NCBI RefSeq assembly: GCF_031127875.1
Contig: NZ_JARXIA010000012.1
Span: 62,001-126,000 of the forward strand
Direction of reading: 5' to 3'
Source: Pelagicoccus sp. SDUM812005
GTDB taxonomy: Bacteria > Verrucomicrobiota > Verrucomicrobiia > Opitutales > Opitutaceae
Length of the DNA stretch: 64,000 nt
Positions within the stretch are counted from its first letter, which is position 1, and each line of letters begins with the position of its first letter. Under the pieces are notes generated by a model. That model made no database searches, was not told where the DNA came from, and worked only from the letters and a program-made list of their open reading frames with translations. A program made the translations under genes and the position numbers. Below, piece by piece: positions 29,400 to 38,010 of this stretch.

Positions 29400-30745
29400 C
29401 ACTCCGGCTCCGCCGTCCCTTCGACCACCCATTCGCGGGCGTCCGGGACCTGCTTGTAGAATTCCGCCAAGGCCTTGCTCAAGTGCTCCGCATAGCGGTA
29501 GTGGGCGCCCAAGCCAGTACGAAGCTCCGCTTCGTAGATGAACTTGTCCGCATGGGTCGAATGCTCGAAGGGCGTCTGGCTGCCGAGCATCAAGCCGTAG
29601 AGGTACGCGGGTTCGCCGCGATCCATGAGCTTGGCGAGCAGCGCCTTCTGGCGCTCCAAAAAGGGACGGTAGGCTTCACGATCCGTTTCGGGCGCGAGAT
29701 AGAAGCCGGCCTGGATACACGGCGTGTAGCGATGACCCGTACGGTGACGGTTCAAGTCGCGCAGTTCCGCGATCGCCATGTTGTTCCACGCGAAGGAAAC
29801 CCGCATGCGCCGGATCGCCGTCCCGCAGTAGCCGTATCGATTCGCTCGATACTTCAGGGCGTTTCCGATGGACTGGTTTTCCGAAAGGAACGGCGGCATG
29901 CTGTTATCGACATTTACCCAAACTTCGTCTTCGAGGTTTTCGATGGACAAGCGGGTCTTGAGCAAATCCAGGCTGCGGTTGTGCTCGGCGAGCGCTTGCT
30001 TCTGGAAAGACTTTTCCGCCTTGCTGTGCTTGACGAGACGAGGAGCGAACTTGGCGACTTCAGCGCGTATCAGCTCCGCAACTACCTGAGCTTCCTTCTG
30101 AGGGAGCGAGGCGACATGCTTGATGGTCTGGGCCCACATGCGAGCCGACATCACCAGCGCCAGATTCGTCTTGGTCGCGAGCGGGATGAAGTAGCGAGCC
30201 CGGTCCAGGGCAAAATTCTTGCGCATGCGAGCCAACACCTTCTCCGGAGTCCCTTCCGGGGCTCGCACCACGCTGGAATCCGCCTCGGCCACCTTGTCCA
30301 AGCGGTCGTACTCCTTGTTGTAGCAATCGAAGCCTTCGCTGATGACCGAGAGCCATTCTTCCGCAAGGTCCATCGGCATGCCGATCTCGTCCGGAGTCGG
30401 GATGTTCTGCGGGTCCATGGCGATATAGCGGGTGCTGGACTCCTGCCCATCGCACATCTGCGACACCTCGAACAGCTTGAAAGCGAGCCACATGGAAACG
30501 TCGTCGATCGCGACCGCGATTCCTCCCGTCAAACCGCCAATCGAAGCGTGCCCGTAGTCCACGAACTTGAGGATGCGGTCGATCGACTTGTCGGCGTTCT
30601 TGAGGTCCACCTTCGACATGATCGTATCGATGCCTTCGTTGCTGCGGGAGTAACGAGCGAGGACGGAAGCGAGGAGCTCAGGAGTAACCTGGGCTTCATT
30701 GGCAGCAGTTTCAGGGGGTACGATCGCGAGACCAGTAACTTTCAT
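29399..30745 (-). CDS. FAD-dependent thymidylate synthase (ThyX)-like protein with two ThyX halves
   Basis: 448 residues made of two ThyX-like halves, about twice the size of a normal ThyX subunit. ThyX methylates dUMP to dTMP with folate and reduced FAD; the signature is RHRxxSxNExSxRY. The N-terminal half keeps DYGHASIGG, then CDGQESSTRY (Glu102, Ser104, Arg106, Tyr107) and ARYFIPLATKTNLALVMSARMW, but lacks the RHR. The C-terminal half keeps LNRHRTGHRYTP (Arg333-His334-Arg335) but lacks NExS. The signature is thus divided between halves. Long ThyX-like proteins are known in several phyla; whether this one is catalytic is uncertain. No thyA is seen in this window. It overlaps the small secreted gene downstream by one base. 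Confidence 0.82.
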   Translation of the reverse strand: MKVTGLAIVPPETAANEAQVTPELLASVLARYSRSNEGIDTIMSKVDLKNADKSIDRILKFVDYGHASIGGLTGGIAVAIDDVSMWLAFKLFEVSQMCDGQESSTRYIAMDPQNIPTPDEIGMPMDLAEEWLSVISEGFDCYNKEYDRLDKVAEADSSVVRAPEGTPEKVLARMRKNFALDRARYFIPLATKTNLALVMSARMWAQTIKHVASLPQKEAQVVAELIRAEVAKFAPRLVKHSKAEKSFQKQALAEHNRSLDLLKTRLSIENLEDEVWVNVDNSMPPFLSENQSIGNALKYRANRYGYCGTAIRRMRVSFAWNNMAIAELRDLNRHRTGHRYTPCIQAGFYLAPETDREAYRPFLERQKALLAKLMDRGEPAYLYGLMLGSQTPFEHSTHADKFIYEAELRTGLGAHYRYAEHLSKALAEFYKQVPDAREWVVEGTAEPE

Positions 30746-30890
30746 TCAAAAAAAGGTGCGGTTTGGGGACGTCAAAAGTTGGTAAACTGAAGCAATATCC
30801 CAAGGTTGCCAGTACAAAGAGAATAGCAATAAAGCCCGCCATTTTGGGACGAGCTTCATTCATCGAATCAGCAGCGCATCATGAACGCGA

Positions 30891-32423
30891 CTACTGGCCG
30901 GAAAGCCAAGAACCGAGCGGTCCCTGGAAAAAGCCGAGGACCACGGATCCCGCGATCGCGACCACGATGGTCAGCTTTCCGAGACCAGTAAGGGTAGCTC
31001 CCGGAAGCGCCGGAGCCGCTTCGGCTTCCTCGTCCTCGTCGGTGAAGCGCCAGACCTCGAAGAAGGCTGCCTTGATCACGCCGAAATAGTAGTAGATCGA
31101 GATCACCACGCCCACGATTCCCACGCCCAGCAACACGTAGAGCTCTGCCTTGAAGGCGGCCACGAAGATGAGGAACTTACCGATGAATCCGGCGAGCGGC
31201 GGAATGCCCGCCAACGAACCGATGCCGATCGCCAAAGCAATTCCCAGGAAACCGTTTCGCTTCGCCATGTCGCCAAGGTCGTCCAGCTCGAGGTCGGAGT
31301 CCCACACCTTGGGCAAATGGGCGAAGACGGCGAACACCGCCATGGAACCGAGCAAGTAAGCGAAAAGGTAGAAGAGCACCCAATTGGTCGCCTGCGGCAC
31401 CGCTTGGGCCGCGATCACGCCGATGAGCAAGAAACCTGCGTGCGAAACGCCGGACAGGCCGATGAGCCGCTTGAGGTTGCGCTGCGTCAGGGCCGCGAAG
31501 TTTCCGAAAAGAATGGTCAGGGCCGCGATTCCCGTAAGCACCGGAACCAACACTGAGGAAAGCGGGGCGAAGGTCTTAACCAGCGTCAACAGCACCGCGA
31601 AGCCGGCCGCCTTCGACGAAACCGCCAAGAACGCGGTCGTGGAAACCGGGGCGCCTTGGTAGACGTCGGGAATCCAGATCTGGAAAGGAAAGGCGCCGAT
31701 CTTGAAAGCTACGCCGGAGATCACCAGCAGCATGCCGATAATGGCGAGGCTGTCCGTGGGATTCGCTTCGAGGAAGGCCCGCAGGTTTTGGAAATTCATG
31801 GCGTCCTCACTGCTGCCCGCAAGGGCTGGATTGCTCGCCGCCCCGTAAAGCAACACGATGCCGAACAGCAGGATCGCGGAGCTGAGCGCTCCCATGATCA
31901 AGTACTTGAGCCCCGCCTCCAGCGAGAGCACGTTCTGGCGGAAATAGCTTACCAAGACATAGAAGCCGACCGTCGCCGTTTCCAGCGCCACGAAGAGCAT
32001 CACGAAGTGATTCGCCATGGCCATGAGCGAGAGCGCCCCTGTTACCACCAAAGTAATCGCAAAGTACTCGACGCGGGCCAGCGTCTTGTTCTCGAAGCTG
32101 ACCATCGCCAAGTAGCTCACGAAAATCGAAGCCAGCAGGAAGAAGATCCGCAAGGCCTGGCCGGTACCGCTCAGCTCGATCATGCCGCCGAAGGCAACCC
32201 CGTTGCAGCAACCGCTCGGGTCGAAAACCACGATGTAGCCGAGCAACAGGATCTGGCCGAGGATCGCGATGCGAGGAATGGCTCCGTGAGCGAACTTCGG
32301 AAGGACCACCTCCAGGACGAGCAAGAACAGAGCCAAGCAGCCGAGGATCATTTCTGGGTAGATCGCCCCCCAAGTATTGGTAGCAGCGATTTCGCCGAGG
32401 GAATTCAGAGTATCAGTTGGCAT
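30891..32423 (-). CDS. nuoN: NADH-quinone oxidoreductase subunit N
   Basis: Antiporter-like proton-pumping subunit of complex I, 510 residues and about 14 membrane helices. Conserved region SGVAFKIGAFPFQIWIPDVYQGAPVSTTAFLAVSSK contains the central Lys and discontinuous-helix Pro. LKRLIGLSGVSHAGFLLIGV and PPLAGFIGKFLIF follow. It is the last gene of the leftward nuo cluster, but is separated from nuoM by a DUF4160/DUF2442 gene pair and a 56-base gap. No clear terminator is seen downstream before thyX. Confidence 0.97.
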   Translation of the reverse strand: MPTDTLNSLGEIAATNTWGAIYPEMILGCLALFLLVLEVVLPKFAHGAIPRIAILGQILLLGYIVVFDPSGCCNGVAFGGMIELSGTGQALRIFFLLASIFVSYLAMVSFENKTLARVEYFAITLVVTGALSLMAMANHFVMLFVALETATVGFYVLVSYFRQNVLSLEAGLKYLIMGALSSAILLFGIVLLYGAASNPALAGSSEDAMNFQNLRAFLEANPTDSLAIIGMLLVISGVAFKIGAFPFQIWIPDVYQGAPVSTTAFLAVSSKAAGFAVLLTLVKTFAPLSSVLVPVLTGIAALTILFGNFAALTQRNLKRLIGLSGVSHAGFLLIGVIAAQAVPQATNWVLFYLFAYLLGSMAVFAVFAHLPKVWDSDLELDDLGDMAKRNGFLGIALAIGIGSLAGIPPLAGFIGKFLIFVAAFKAELYVLLGVGIVGVVISIYYYFGVIKAAFFEVWRFTDEDEEAEAAPALPGATLTGLGKLTIVVAIAGSVVLGFFQGPLGSWLSGQ

Positions 32424-32479
32424 GGGAAAATGCGTGAATAATTAACGAGCGCCTAGACTCAGAAATGCGTTGTAAGAAA

Positions 32480-32719
32480 TTATCGAAGTTTTGATTTAAG
32501 AAATTCAGGAGCGAAATCGGCGCCGTTCGGCCACGAAACCGTTCCTCCTTCAATGGAGACGCGTGAAAAGACCTCCACGTCCTTCAAGGGACTAAAAACG
32601 GGACCTTCGAGCTCGCCCTCGAGATCGACCTCGCCCTCTGCTCCGTCGTTGAAACGAAGCCACAGACGGTAGCCCCCCAAGGGCTTTACTTCATCTACGT
32701 GTACAAAGATCGTTTTCAT
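32480..32719 (-). CDS. DUF2442 domain protein
   Basis: Seventy-nine residues matching DUF2442: VDEVKPLGGYRLWLRFNDGAEGEVDLEGELEGPVFSPL, then a short acidic stretch and a C-terminal WPNGADFAPEFL. Its ATG overlaps the DUF4160 stop codon by four bases (ATGA). DUF4160 and DUF2442 often occur as adjacent pairs and have been suggested to behave as a toxin-antitoxin-like module; direct function is not established to my knowledge. Here the pair interrupts the nuo operon between nuoM and nuoN. Confidence 0.88.
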   Translation of the reverse strand: MKTIFVHVDEVKPLGGYRLWLRFNDGAEGEVDLEGELEGPVFSPLKDVEVFSRVSIEGGTVSWPNGADFAPEFLKSKLR

Positions 32720-32973
32720 TCTAGAGGAGGTACTTTCTTTAGCGGTTTCTCTTGTTCAGCGAGTCTCCAGTCTTCGAGGAGCGCAGCTTTGTTGATCTCC
32801 GTCCACTCTAACACGGCGCTCAAGGCCCGCCTAGGGAAACGACCGGCAACTACGCCTGACTCGATCTCAACAGATACCTCGTAGTCGCCGTAAAACGCGT
32901 GAAAATGCGGGGGAGCATGATCTCTATAATACATGCGGACCACAATTCCGAGAAACCTGCTAATCTCCGGCAT
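32716..32973 (-). CDS. DUF4160 domain protein
   Basis: Eighty-five residues matching DUF4160: PEISRFLGIVVRMYYRDHAPPHFHAFYGDYEVSVEIESG, with the conserved HxPPHFH histidine cluster, then a helical part (LEWTEINKAALLEDWRLAE). The histidines suggest metal binding or nuclease-like chemistry, which is inference. It starts nine bases after nuoM ends and overlaps DUF2442. Base composition is a little lower in GC than the nuo genes on either side, consistent with insertion. Confidence 0.88.
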   Translation of the reverse strand: MPEISRFLGIVVRMYYRDHAPPHFHAFYGDYEVSVEIESGVVAGRFPRRALSAVLEWTEINKAALLEDWRLAEQEKPLKKVPPLE

Positions 32974-32982
32974 GTTCGTTTA

Positions 32983-34521
32983 CTAGTGGGAACCTCCTTG
33001 CTCGGCTTCCGTCGTCGCGTAGACGGGTTCGCTCTCAAGCGCGTCGTTGAGTGAGGAAGAGATGGTCTTCGGGAAGAAGCCGATGAAGAAGAGAACGATA
33101 ATGAGGATCAAGGCCGGCACGCGTTCCGCCCAAGTCATGTCGATGACCGTGTGCTCCTTTTGCACCTCCTGGAAATCCTCGGACTCGGTGCCGAAGAATA
33201 CGCGAGCAATGGCCCGCAAGGCGTAGATCGCGGAGATGATAATGCCAGTCGCCGCGACGCAAAGCACCCAAGGCTTGAACTGCCAAAGGCTCACGAAGAT
33301 CCCGAACTCGCCCCAGAAATTCGCCAAGCCCGGCCCGGGAAGCGCGATGCTCGCCATCATGCCGCACACGAAAAAGGCGCTGAGCACCGGAGCCTTCTTG
33401 GAGAGCCCACCCATCTCTTCCATCTCGAAAGTCTGGGTACGGTGGTGGATCATGGTCGAAAGCATGAAGAGCAAGGCCACCGTCAAACCGTGGGCAACCA
33501 TCATGATCACCGCGCCGCTGACGCCGATGACCGACATCGCCGCGATTCCTAAAAAGGCGTAGCCCATGTGCATAACCGAGCTGTAACCGAGCATCTGCTT
33601 GAGGTCGCGCTGGGCCATGGTCACCAAACCAACGATCACCACGTTGCCCAAAGCCAGCCAAATGATCCAGCCTTCCCACTGCCCGACTCCCCCAGGGATG
33701 AGCGGCACCGCGATTTGGATCAGGCCATAGAGGCCGAACTTCTTGAGCACGCCTGCGTGCAGCATGGCCGCCGAGCTCGGAGCCGCCCCATATCCGAGCG
33801 GAGCCCAAGTGTGTAGTGGCCAGAGGGATACCAAAATGCCAAAACCGAAGAGCAGCAGTCCGAACGCGTAGGTGGAAACCGTATCGCTCAAAGGCGCCGC
33901 CGCGAGGTGAGCCTTGAGCGTGATCAGATCGAAGGACTCCGCCCCGCTCTTCACGTAGAGAGCGATCAGGCCAGCGAGCGAAAGCATCGCTCCTAGGGTC
34001 AGGTAAATGGTCATCTTCATCGCCGCGTAGCTACGTTCGCGACCGCCCCAAACGCCTACCATCACGAAGGTCGGGATGAGGGCGAGTTCGTGGAAGAAGT
34101 AGAAGAAGAAAACGTCGATGGAAGCGAAGACGCCCATCAGGCCGCTCTGCATCACGAGCAGGCAGAACAAGTAGCGAGAAAGGTTCTCCGCCTTGGACTG
34201 GGCGGCGTAAAGGCCCGCCGCCAAGCCGACCACTGCCGCCATCACAAATAGCGGTAGCGCCACTCCGTTGAGGCCGAGGTGCAAGCTGATGCCGACCGCT
34301 TCGAGACCGGTGTTGTGACGCGTGACGAAGTCGTAGCCGCCTGCAACTTCTGGATTGTAGGAAACCCAAGCGAAAATGGCGAGGAGGGTCGGTAGCGCAA
34401 AACCGGTTACAGAAACGATCTGCACCGCTGGACGGCCGAGCTTGCCCGCCCAGAGCGTGGCGAATGCCGCAAGCAGCGGAATCGCTATGGCGAAATGGAG
34501 AAGTGAAACGGAGTCGTTCAT
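32983..34521 (-). CDS. nuoM: NADH-quinone oxidoreductase subunit M
   Basis: Antiporter-like membrane subunit of complex I, 512 residues. Key sites: FFHELALIPTFVMVGVWG with the helix-5 Glu, SLWPLHTWAPLGYGAAPSSAAMLHAGVLKKFGLYGL with the channel Lys residues, LKQMLGYSSVMHMGYAFLGI, and PGPGLANFWGEFGIFVSLW. Member of the H+-translocating arm between NuoL and NuoN. Upstream is a 142-bp gap with a REP-like inverted pair; downstream the DUF4160 gene follows by nine bases. Confidence 0.97.
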   Translation of the reverse strand: MNDSVSLLHFAIAIPLLAAFATLWAGKLGRPAVQIVSVTGFALPTLLAIFAWVSYNPEVAGGYDFVTRHNTGLEAVGISLHLGLNGVALPLFVMAAVVGLAAGLYAAQSKAENLSRYLFCLLVMQSGLMGVFASIDVFFFYFFHELALIPTFVMVGVWGGRERSYAAMKMTIYLTLGAMLSLAGLIALYVKSGAESFDLITLKAHLAAAPLSDTVSTYAFGLLLFGFGILVSLWPLHTWAPLGYGAAPSSAAMLHAGVLKKFGLYGLIQIAVPLIPGGVGQWEGWIIWLALGNVVIVGLVTMAQRDLKQMLGYSSVMHMGYAFLGIAAMSVIGVSGAVIMMVAHGLTVALLFMLSTMIHHRTQTFEMEEMGGLSKKAPVLSAFFVCGMMASIALPGPGLANFWGEFGIFVSLWQFKPWVLCVAATGIIISAIYALRAIARVFFGTESEDFQEVQKEHTVIDMTWAERVPALILIIVLFFIGFFPKTISSSLNDALESEPVYATTEAEQGGSH

Positions 34522-34526
34522 TTTAC

Positions 34527-34601
34527 GTAGCGCGGAGCTTTAGCCCGCGTAATCAAGGCAGGATCAAACCTCTGCGGACGCGGGCTGAAGCTCCGCGCTA
34601 C
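34527..34601. repeat. REP-like inverted pair (BIME-like)
   Basis: Two 23-base arms, at 34527-34549 (GTAGCGCGGAGCTTTAGCCC...) and 34579-34601 (...GGGCTGAAGCTCCGCGCTAC), are inverted relative to each other with a single mismatch and a 29-base spacer. The same arm occurs at 39180-39202 and in degenerate form at 5363-5397. It lies between nuoL and nuoM, where it may stabilise or attenuate the transcript. Confidence 0.85.
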
Positions 34602-34606
34602 CTTTG

Positions 34607-34645
34607 AGATCTGTGATATCTGAGTCATCTGTGGTTAAAAACTGA
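34607..34645. repeat. Short interspersed intergenic sequence (ATCTGAGYCATCTGTGG type)
   Basis: Contains ATCTGAGTCATCTGTGGT followed by an A run. A near-identical stretch (ATCTGAGCCATCTGTGGT then A run) lies at 63573-63597. Both are intergenic. Two copies only within this window, so the family status is tentative. Confidence 0.4.
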
Positions 34646-34663
34646 TACAACTGGTTTACGCAC

Positions 34664-36535
34664 TTAGCCCGCGATGAACCAGAAGATGGCGAGACCGGCG
34701 ATAAACCAGTAAACGTATTGGTGAAGGCTGCCGACGTGCAGGCTCTTGAGCCCGATACCGATCAAGCCTGCCACCCCTGCCGCTCCGCGAATGATCAAAC
34801 CGGACAGAGCGATCTGCTCGAAGAAGTGAAGGGTCAAGGCCACGCGCTGCTGGATCTTGGCGATATAGAAATCGTACACCTCGTCGAAGAAGAACTTCTT
34901 CTGCAGCACCGCGTAGGCCGGACCGCCGAAACGATCTTCCTTCGCGCCCGCCCCATAGACGACCCAGGCGAGAGCAAGACCGACGATCCAAGCGCCGATT
35001 CCATGCACCATTACAGTTCCATGGTGTTCGCCATGCGCAATCGCATCGCCCATGTCCACGAGCGGCGCCATCGCTTCAGGATAGATGCCAGCGTATCCAC
35101 CGAGCACCGCCAAAGCGGCCAGAAGCATCAAAGGAACGGTCATTACCAAGCCATTCTCGTGCGCATGTTTGGCGTTCTCCGAGTTCGCTTTTCCCAAGAA
35201 GACGATCTTCCAAAGGCGAACCATATAAAAGGTCGTAAGGAACGCGCCGAAAACCAAGAGGTAGAAAACCGTCATGTTTTCCTCAACCGCGAGAGCGAGG
35301 ATCGCGTCCTTCGAGAAATAGCCGGAGAGATAAGGCGTACCTACCAGCGCCGCCAAGCCGAGCGTGAAGCACGCGAAGGTGACCGGCATCTTCTTCATCA
35401 AACCGCCCATCTTGAAGATGTCCTGCTCGTGGTGGCAGGCGTGGATGATGGAACCGGATCCGAGGAAGAGCAGCGCCTTGAAAAAGGCGTGCGTGGTCAA
35501 GTGGAACATCGCTGCCGCGACCCCGCCAGTGACCACCGCGCTGGCCGCGTCGCCGGGGTTGTCCTTGAGAGCGACCAAGCTGCCGAGACCGAAAGCGGCC
35601 ACCATGTAGCCGAGCTGGGAAACCGTGGAGTAGGCCAAGATCTTCTTGATGTCGCGCTGGGCGATCGCGGTCAAACCGGCGTAAATCGCAGTGGCGACCC
35701 CCACCCACATGATCACGTTCAGCGCATCGGCTGTCATGAGGAATCCCGTGCGGCAGAGGAGGAAAACGCCTGCCGCAACCATGGTCGCGGCGTGGATCAA
35801 AGCGGATACCGGAGTCGGACCTTCCATCGCGTCCGGAAGCCAGACGTGCAGCGGGATCTGGCCGGACTTGCCCACCGTGCCGCAGAAGAGAAGCAGGCCC
35901 AGAGCGGCCGTACCGACGACCACTTCGCCGGAAACCACCAGCTCGCGCATCTCGGTCAGGCTAACCGTGCCGAAGAGGCCGATCGCCATCGCTATGCCGA
36001 TGAGGAAACCGAAGTCGCCCACGCGGTTGGCGATGAAGGCCTTCTTGGAAGCTGCGGCGGCGCTTGGCTTGTCCAAGTAGAATCCGATCAACATGTAGGA
36101 GCTAAAGCCGACGAGCTCCCAAAAGATGAAAAGCGTTACCAAGCTATTGGCCATCACGAGGCCGAGCATGGAAAACATGAAGATCGACAGTCCGCCGAAG
36201 AAGCGAGCCTTGTTCGGATCTTCCTTCATGTATCCAAGGCTGAATACGTGAACAAGGAAACCGACGAAGGCGACGACGAAGAGCATCAGCTTGGCGAGGT
36301 CGTCGACCAAGAAACCGAAGTCGAGAGAGAGCGGTCCCAGCTGTATCCAGTTCGAGGAGAACTCGAAGTTCTCGAGGCGAAAGATGATGTGTCCCGCAGT
36401 TGCGAGGATCAAAGCCGCCGCCCCGACGGATACGCCTGAGGCCAAGGCTCCGTTGCGACGCATGCCAAAAGCGATCGCTGCCGCGGAAATCAATGGAAAC
36501 GCAAGAAGAGCGTATGCGAATAGTTGAGGATTCAT
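34664..36535 (-). CDS. nuoL: NADH-quinone oxidoreductase subunit L
   Basis: Distal proton-pumping subunit of complex I, 623 residues. Motifs: FIFWELVGFSSYMLIGFYLDKPSAAAASKKAFIANRVGDFGF with the helix-5 Glu, IPLHVWLPDAMEGPTPVSALIHAATMVAAGVFLLCR, IKKILAYSTVSQLGYM, HAFFKALLFLGSGSIIHACHHEQDIFKMGGL. The C-terminal lateral helix region is present (FFFDEVYDFYIAKIQQRVALTLHFFEQ). It starts eight bases after nuoK ends. Confidence 0.97.
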   Translation of the reverse strand: MNPQLFAYALLAFPLISAAAIAFGMRRNGALASGVSVGAAALILATAGHIIFRLENFEFSSNWIQLGPLSLDFGFLVDDLAKLMLFVVAFVGFLVHVFSLGYMKEDPNKARFFGGLSIFMFSMLGLVMANSLVTLFIFWELVGFSSYMLIGFYLDKPSAAAASKKAFIANRVGDFGFLIGIAMAIGLFGTVSLTEMRELVVSGEVVVGTAALGLLLFCGTVGKSGQIPLHVWLPDAMEGPTPVSALIHAATMVAAGVFLLCRTGFLMTADALNVIMWVGVATAIYAGLTAIAQRDIKKILAYSTVSQLGYMVAAFGLGSLVALKDNPGDAASAVVTGGVAAAMFHLTTHAFFKALLFLGSGSIIHACHHEQDIFKMGGLMKKMPVTFACFTLGLAALVGTPYLSGYFSKDAILALAVEENMTVFYLLVFGAFLTTFYMVRLWKIVFLGKANSENAKHAHENGLVMTVPLMLLAALAVLGGYAGIYPEAMAPLVDMGDAIAHGEHHGTVMVHGIGAWIVGLALAWVVYGAGAKEDRFGGPAYAVLQKKFFFDEVYDFYIAKIQQRVALTLHFFEQIALSGLIIRGAAGVAGLIGIGLKSLHVGSLHQYVYWFIAGLAIFWFIAG

Positions 36536-36542
36536 CGGTAAG

Positions 36543-36848
36543 CTAGTTCTTCAGGGCGTTGAGGTCAGGCACCTGCACGGTCTGCCGCTTGCGGAACAGG
36601 GCCACGATGATCGCGAGACCGACCGCCACTTCCGCGGCCGCCACCGTAATGGTGAAAAATACGAAAACCGAGCCGCTCATGCCGCCGTGGTAGCGGGAGA
36701 AGGCGATCAGGCCAAGGTTGCAGGCGTTGAGCATGAGCTCGAGGCACATGTAGATGACGAGCGTGTTCTTGCGGCGCAGGACGCCAAAGAAACCGATGGC
36801 GAAAAGCGCGGCGCTCACCGCAATGTATTGTTCAAGTCCGACGGTCAT
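36543..36848 (-). CDS. nuoK: NADH-quinone oxidoreductase subunit K
   Basis: Three-helix membrane subunit, 101 residues. [26 protein letters not shown] forms helix 1; helix 2 ([23 protein letters not shown]) carries the conserved Glu of the proton path; the last helix [21 protein letters not shown] has the second Glu. Length and motif order are normal. It sits 38 bases downstream of nuoJ. Confidence 0.97.
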   Translation of the reverse strand: MTVGLEQYIAVSAALFAIGFFGVLRRKNTLVIYMCLELMLNACNLGLIAFSRYHGGMSGSVFVFFTITVAAAEVAVGLAIIVALFRKRQTVQVPDLNALKN

Positions 36849-36886
36849 CTGCGAATTGAAGTGTAAGTATTAATGGAAATGGAGAG

Positions 36887-37393
36887 TTAGGAATCGGTCT
36901 TCACCTTCTTGCTCAAAACGATGACGCCAATCATCGCGATAAGCAGGAGGAAACCCGTCACCTGCATGGGCAACTGGTAAGTCGTGAAGAGCTCGTAGCC
37001 GAAGTTCTTGAGCGAAGCCCCAGCCGCTTCCGGAAGCGACTCGCTCGTGGCCTTGATGTTATCGCTGGAGGTGATCGCCACGACTCCTAGAATAAGCAGC
37101 GCGAACCCGATCAAGCTGGCCACCCAAGTGAGCGGCTTCACGCGGTGCTTGTTTTCCTCCTTCACGTCGAGAAGCATGATGATGAAGAGGAAGAGCACCA
37201 CGACCGCGCCGGCGTAGACCAGGATCTGGATCACTGCCAGGAAGTAGGCTTCCAGCAACACGAAGAGCGACGCCATGCCGAGGAAGGTCATGATCAGGAA
37301 CATCGCCGCGTTCACGGGATTCTTGCTGAAAACAACGCCAAAAGCGCAACCGAGCGTAAGGGTTGCGAAAAGGTAGAAAAACAGGTCAGTCAT
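36887..37393 (-). CDS. nuoJ: NADH-quinone oxidoreductase subunit J
   Basis: Membrane subunit of 168 residues with five predicted helices. Conserved FSKNPVNAAMFLIMTFLGMASLFVLLEAYFLAVIQILVYAGAVVVLFLFIIMLLDV contains the pi-bulge helix sequence typical of NuoJ. The start ATG overlaps the nuoI stop (ATGA), so translation is coupled. Confidence 0.97.
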   Translation of the reverse strand: MTDLFFYLFATLTLGCAFGVVFSKNPVNAAMFLIMTFLGMASLFVLLEAYFLAVIQILVYAGAVVVLFLFIIMLLDVKEENKHRVKPLTWVASLIGFALLILGVVAITSSDNIKATSESLPEAAGASLKNFGYELFTTYQLPMQVTGFLLLIAMIGVIVLSKKVKTDS

Positions 37394-37998
37394 TTTGGAA
37401 AAACGGGCGGAACTTCTGGGTTTTCGCTTCGGGGCATATCGGCTGGAGGCATGGCGTGTCCATGTCCGCCGCCGTTCTTAGCCGCTTCCTTTTTCTTGTT
37501 CCACTTGAAGTGATCGTCGGGCAGCGTGCCGCCGAGTTCGTAAAGCTTCGCCTTGTTGTTCACCATCTCGGCGCGCGTGTAGCCAGACATCGAATACTGG
37601 TTCTGCAGCCAGATCGCCTCTTCCGGACAAACCTCCTGGCACATGCCGCAGTAGATGCAGCGAAGCATGTCGATATCGAACTCCTTGGGAGCCTTCTCGA
37701 CGTGCGCGTAATCGCTGTCCTCGGGGATCTCGCCCGGAGTGATGCGGATCGCCTTGGGCGGGCAAACGAATTCGCACAGCTGGCAGGACACGCACTTCTC
37801 GCGGCCTTCCGGATCGCGAACGAGGGTAGGCACTCCACGGTAGCCGGCCGGAATGGGCGGACGCTGTTCTGGGTATTCCAAGGTTACGGTTTCGCCGAAG
37901 AACATGCGGCGGAAGGTAACCGTGAGACCGCGTACGATCTCAGGAATGTAGAGCTTTTCTAAAAAAGTAAGGGGTTTTCTCTTAACGACGATAGCCAT
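37390..37998 (-). CDS. nuoI: NADH-quinone oxidoreductase subunit I (two 4Fe-4S clusters)
   Basis: Peripheral-arm ferredoxin-like subunit, 202 residues. Two cluster motifs are seen: CVSCQLCEFVCPPKAI and CIYCGMCQEVCPEEAI, binding clusters N6a and N6b. An N-terminal amphipathic region (FLEKLYIPEIVRGLTVTFRRMF) anchors it to the membrane arm. A His/Gly/Pro-rich C-terminal tail of about 35 residues (GGGHGHAMPPADMPRSENPE) is longer than in E. coli. Confidence 0.97.
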   Translation of the reverse strand: MAIVVKRKPLTFLEKLYIPEIVRGLTVTFRRMFFGETVTLEYPEQRPPIPAGYRGVPTLVRDPEGREKCVSCQLCEFVCPPKAIRITPGEIPEDSDYAHVEKAPKEFDIDMLRCIYCGMCQEVCPEEAIWLQNQYSMSGYTRAEMVNNKAKLYELGGTLPDDHFKWNKKKEAAKNGGGHGHAMPPADMPRSENPEVPPVFPK

Positions 37999-38010
37999 GG
38001 CTCGTGTGGG

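Noticed and set aside
34718-36439. 573-codon plus-strand frame opposite nuoL
   Set aside because: Charged low-complexity shadow of a membrane-protein gene.
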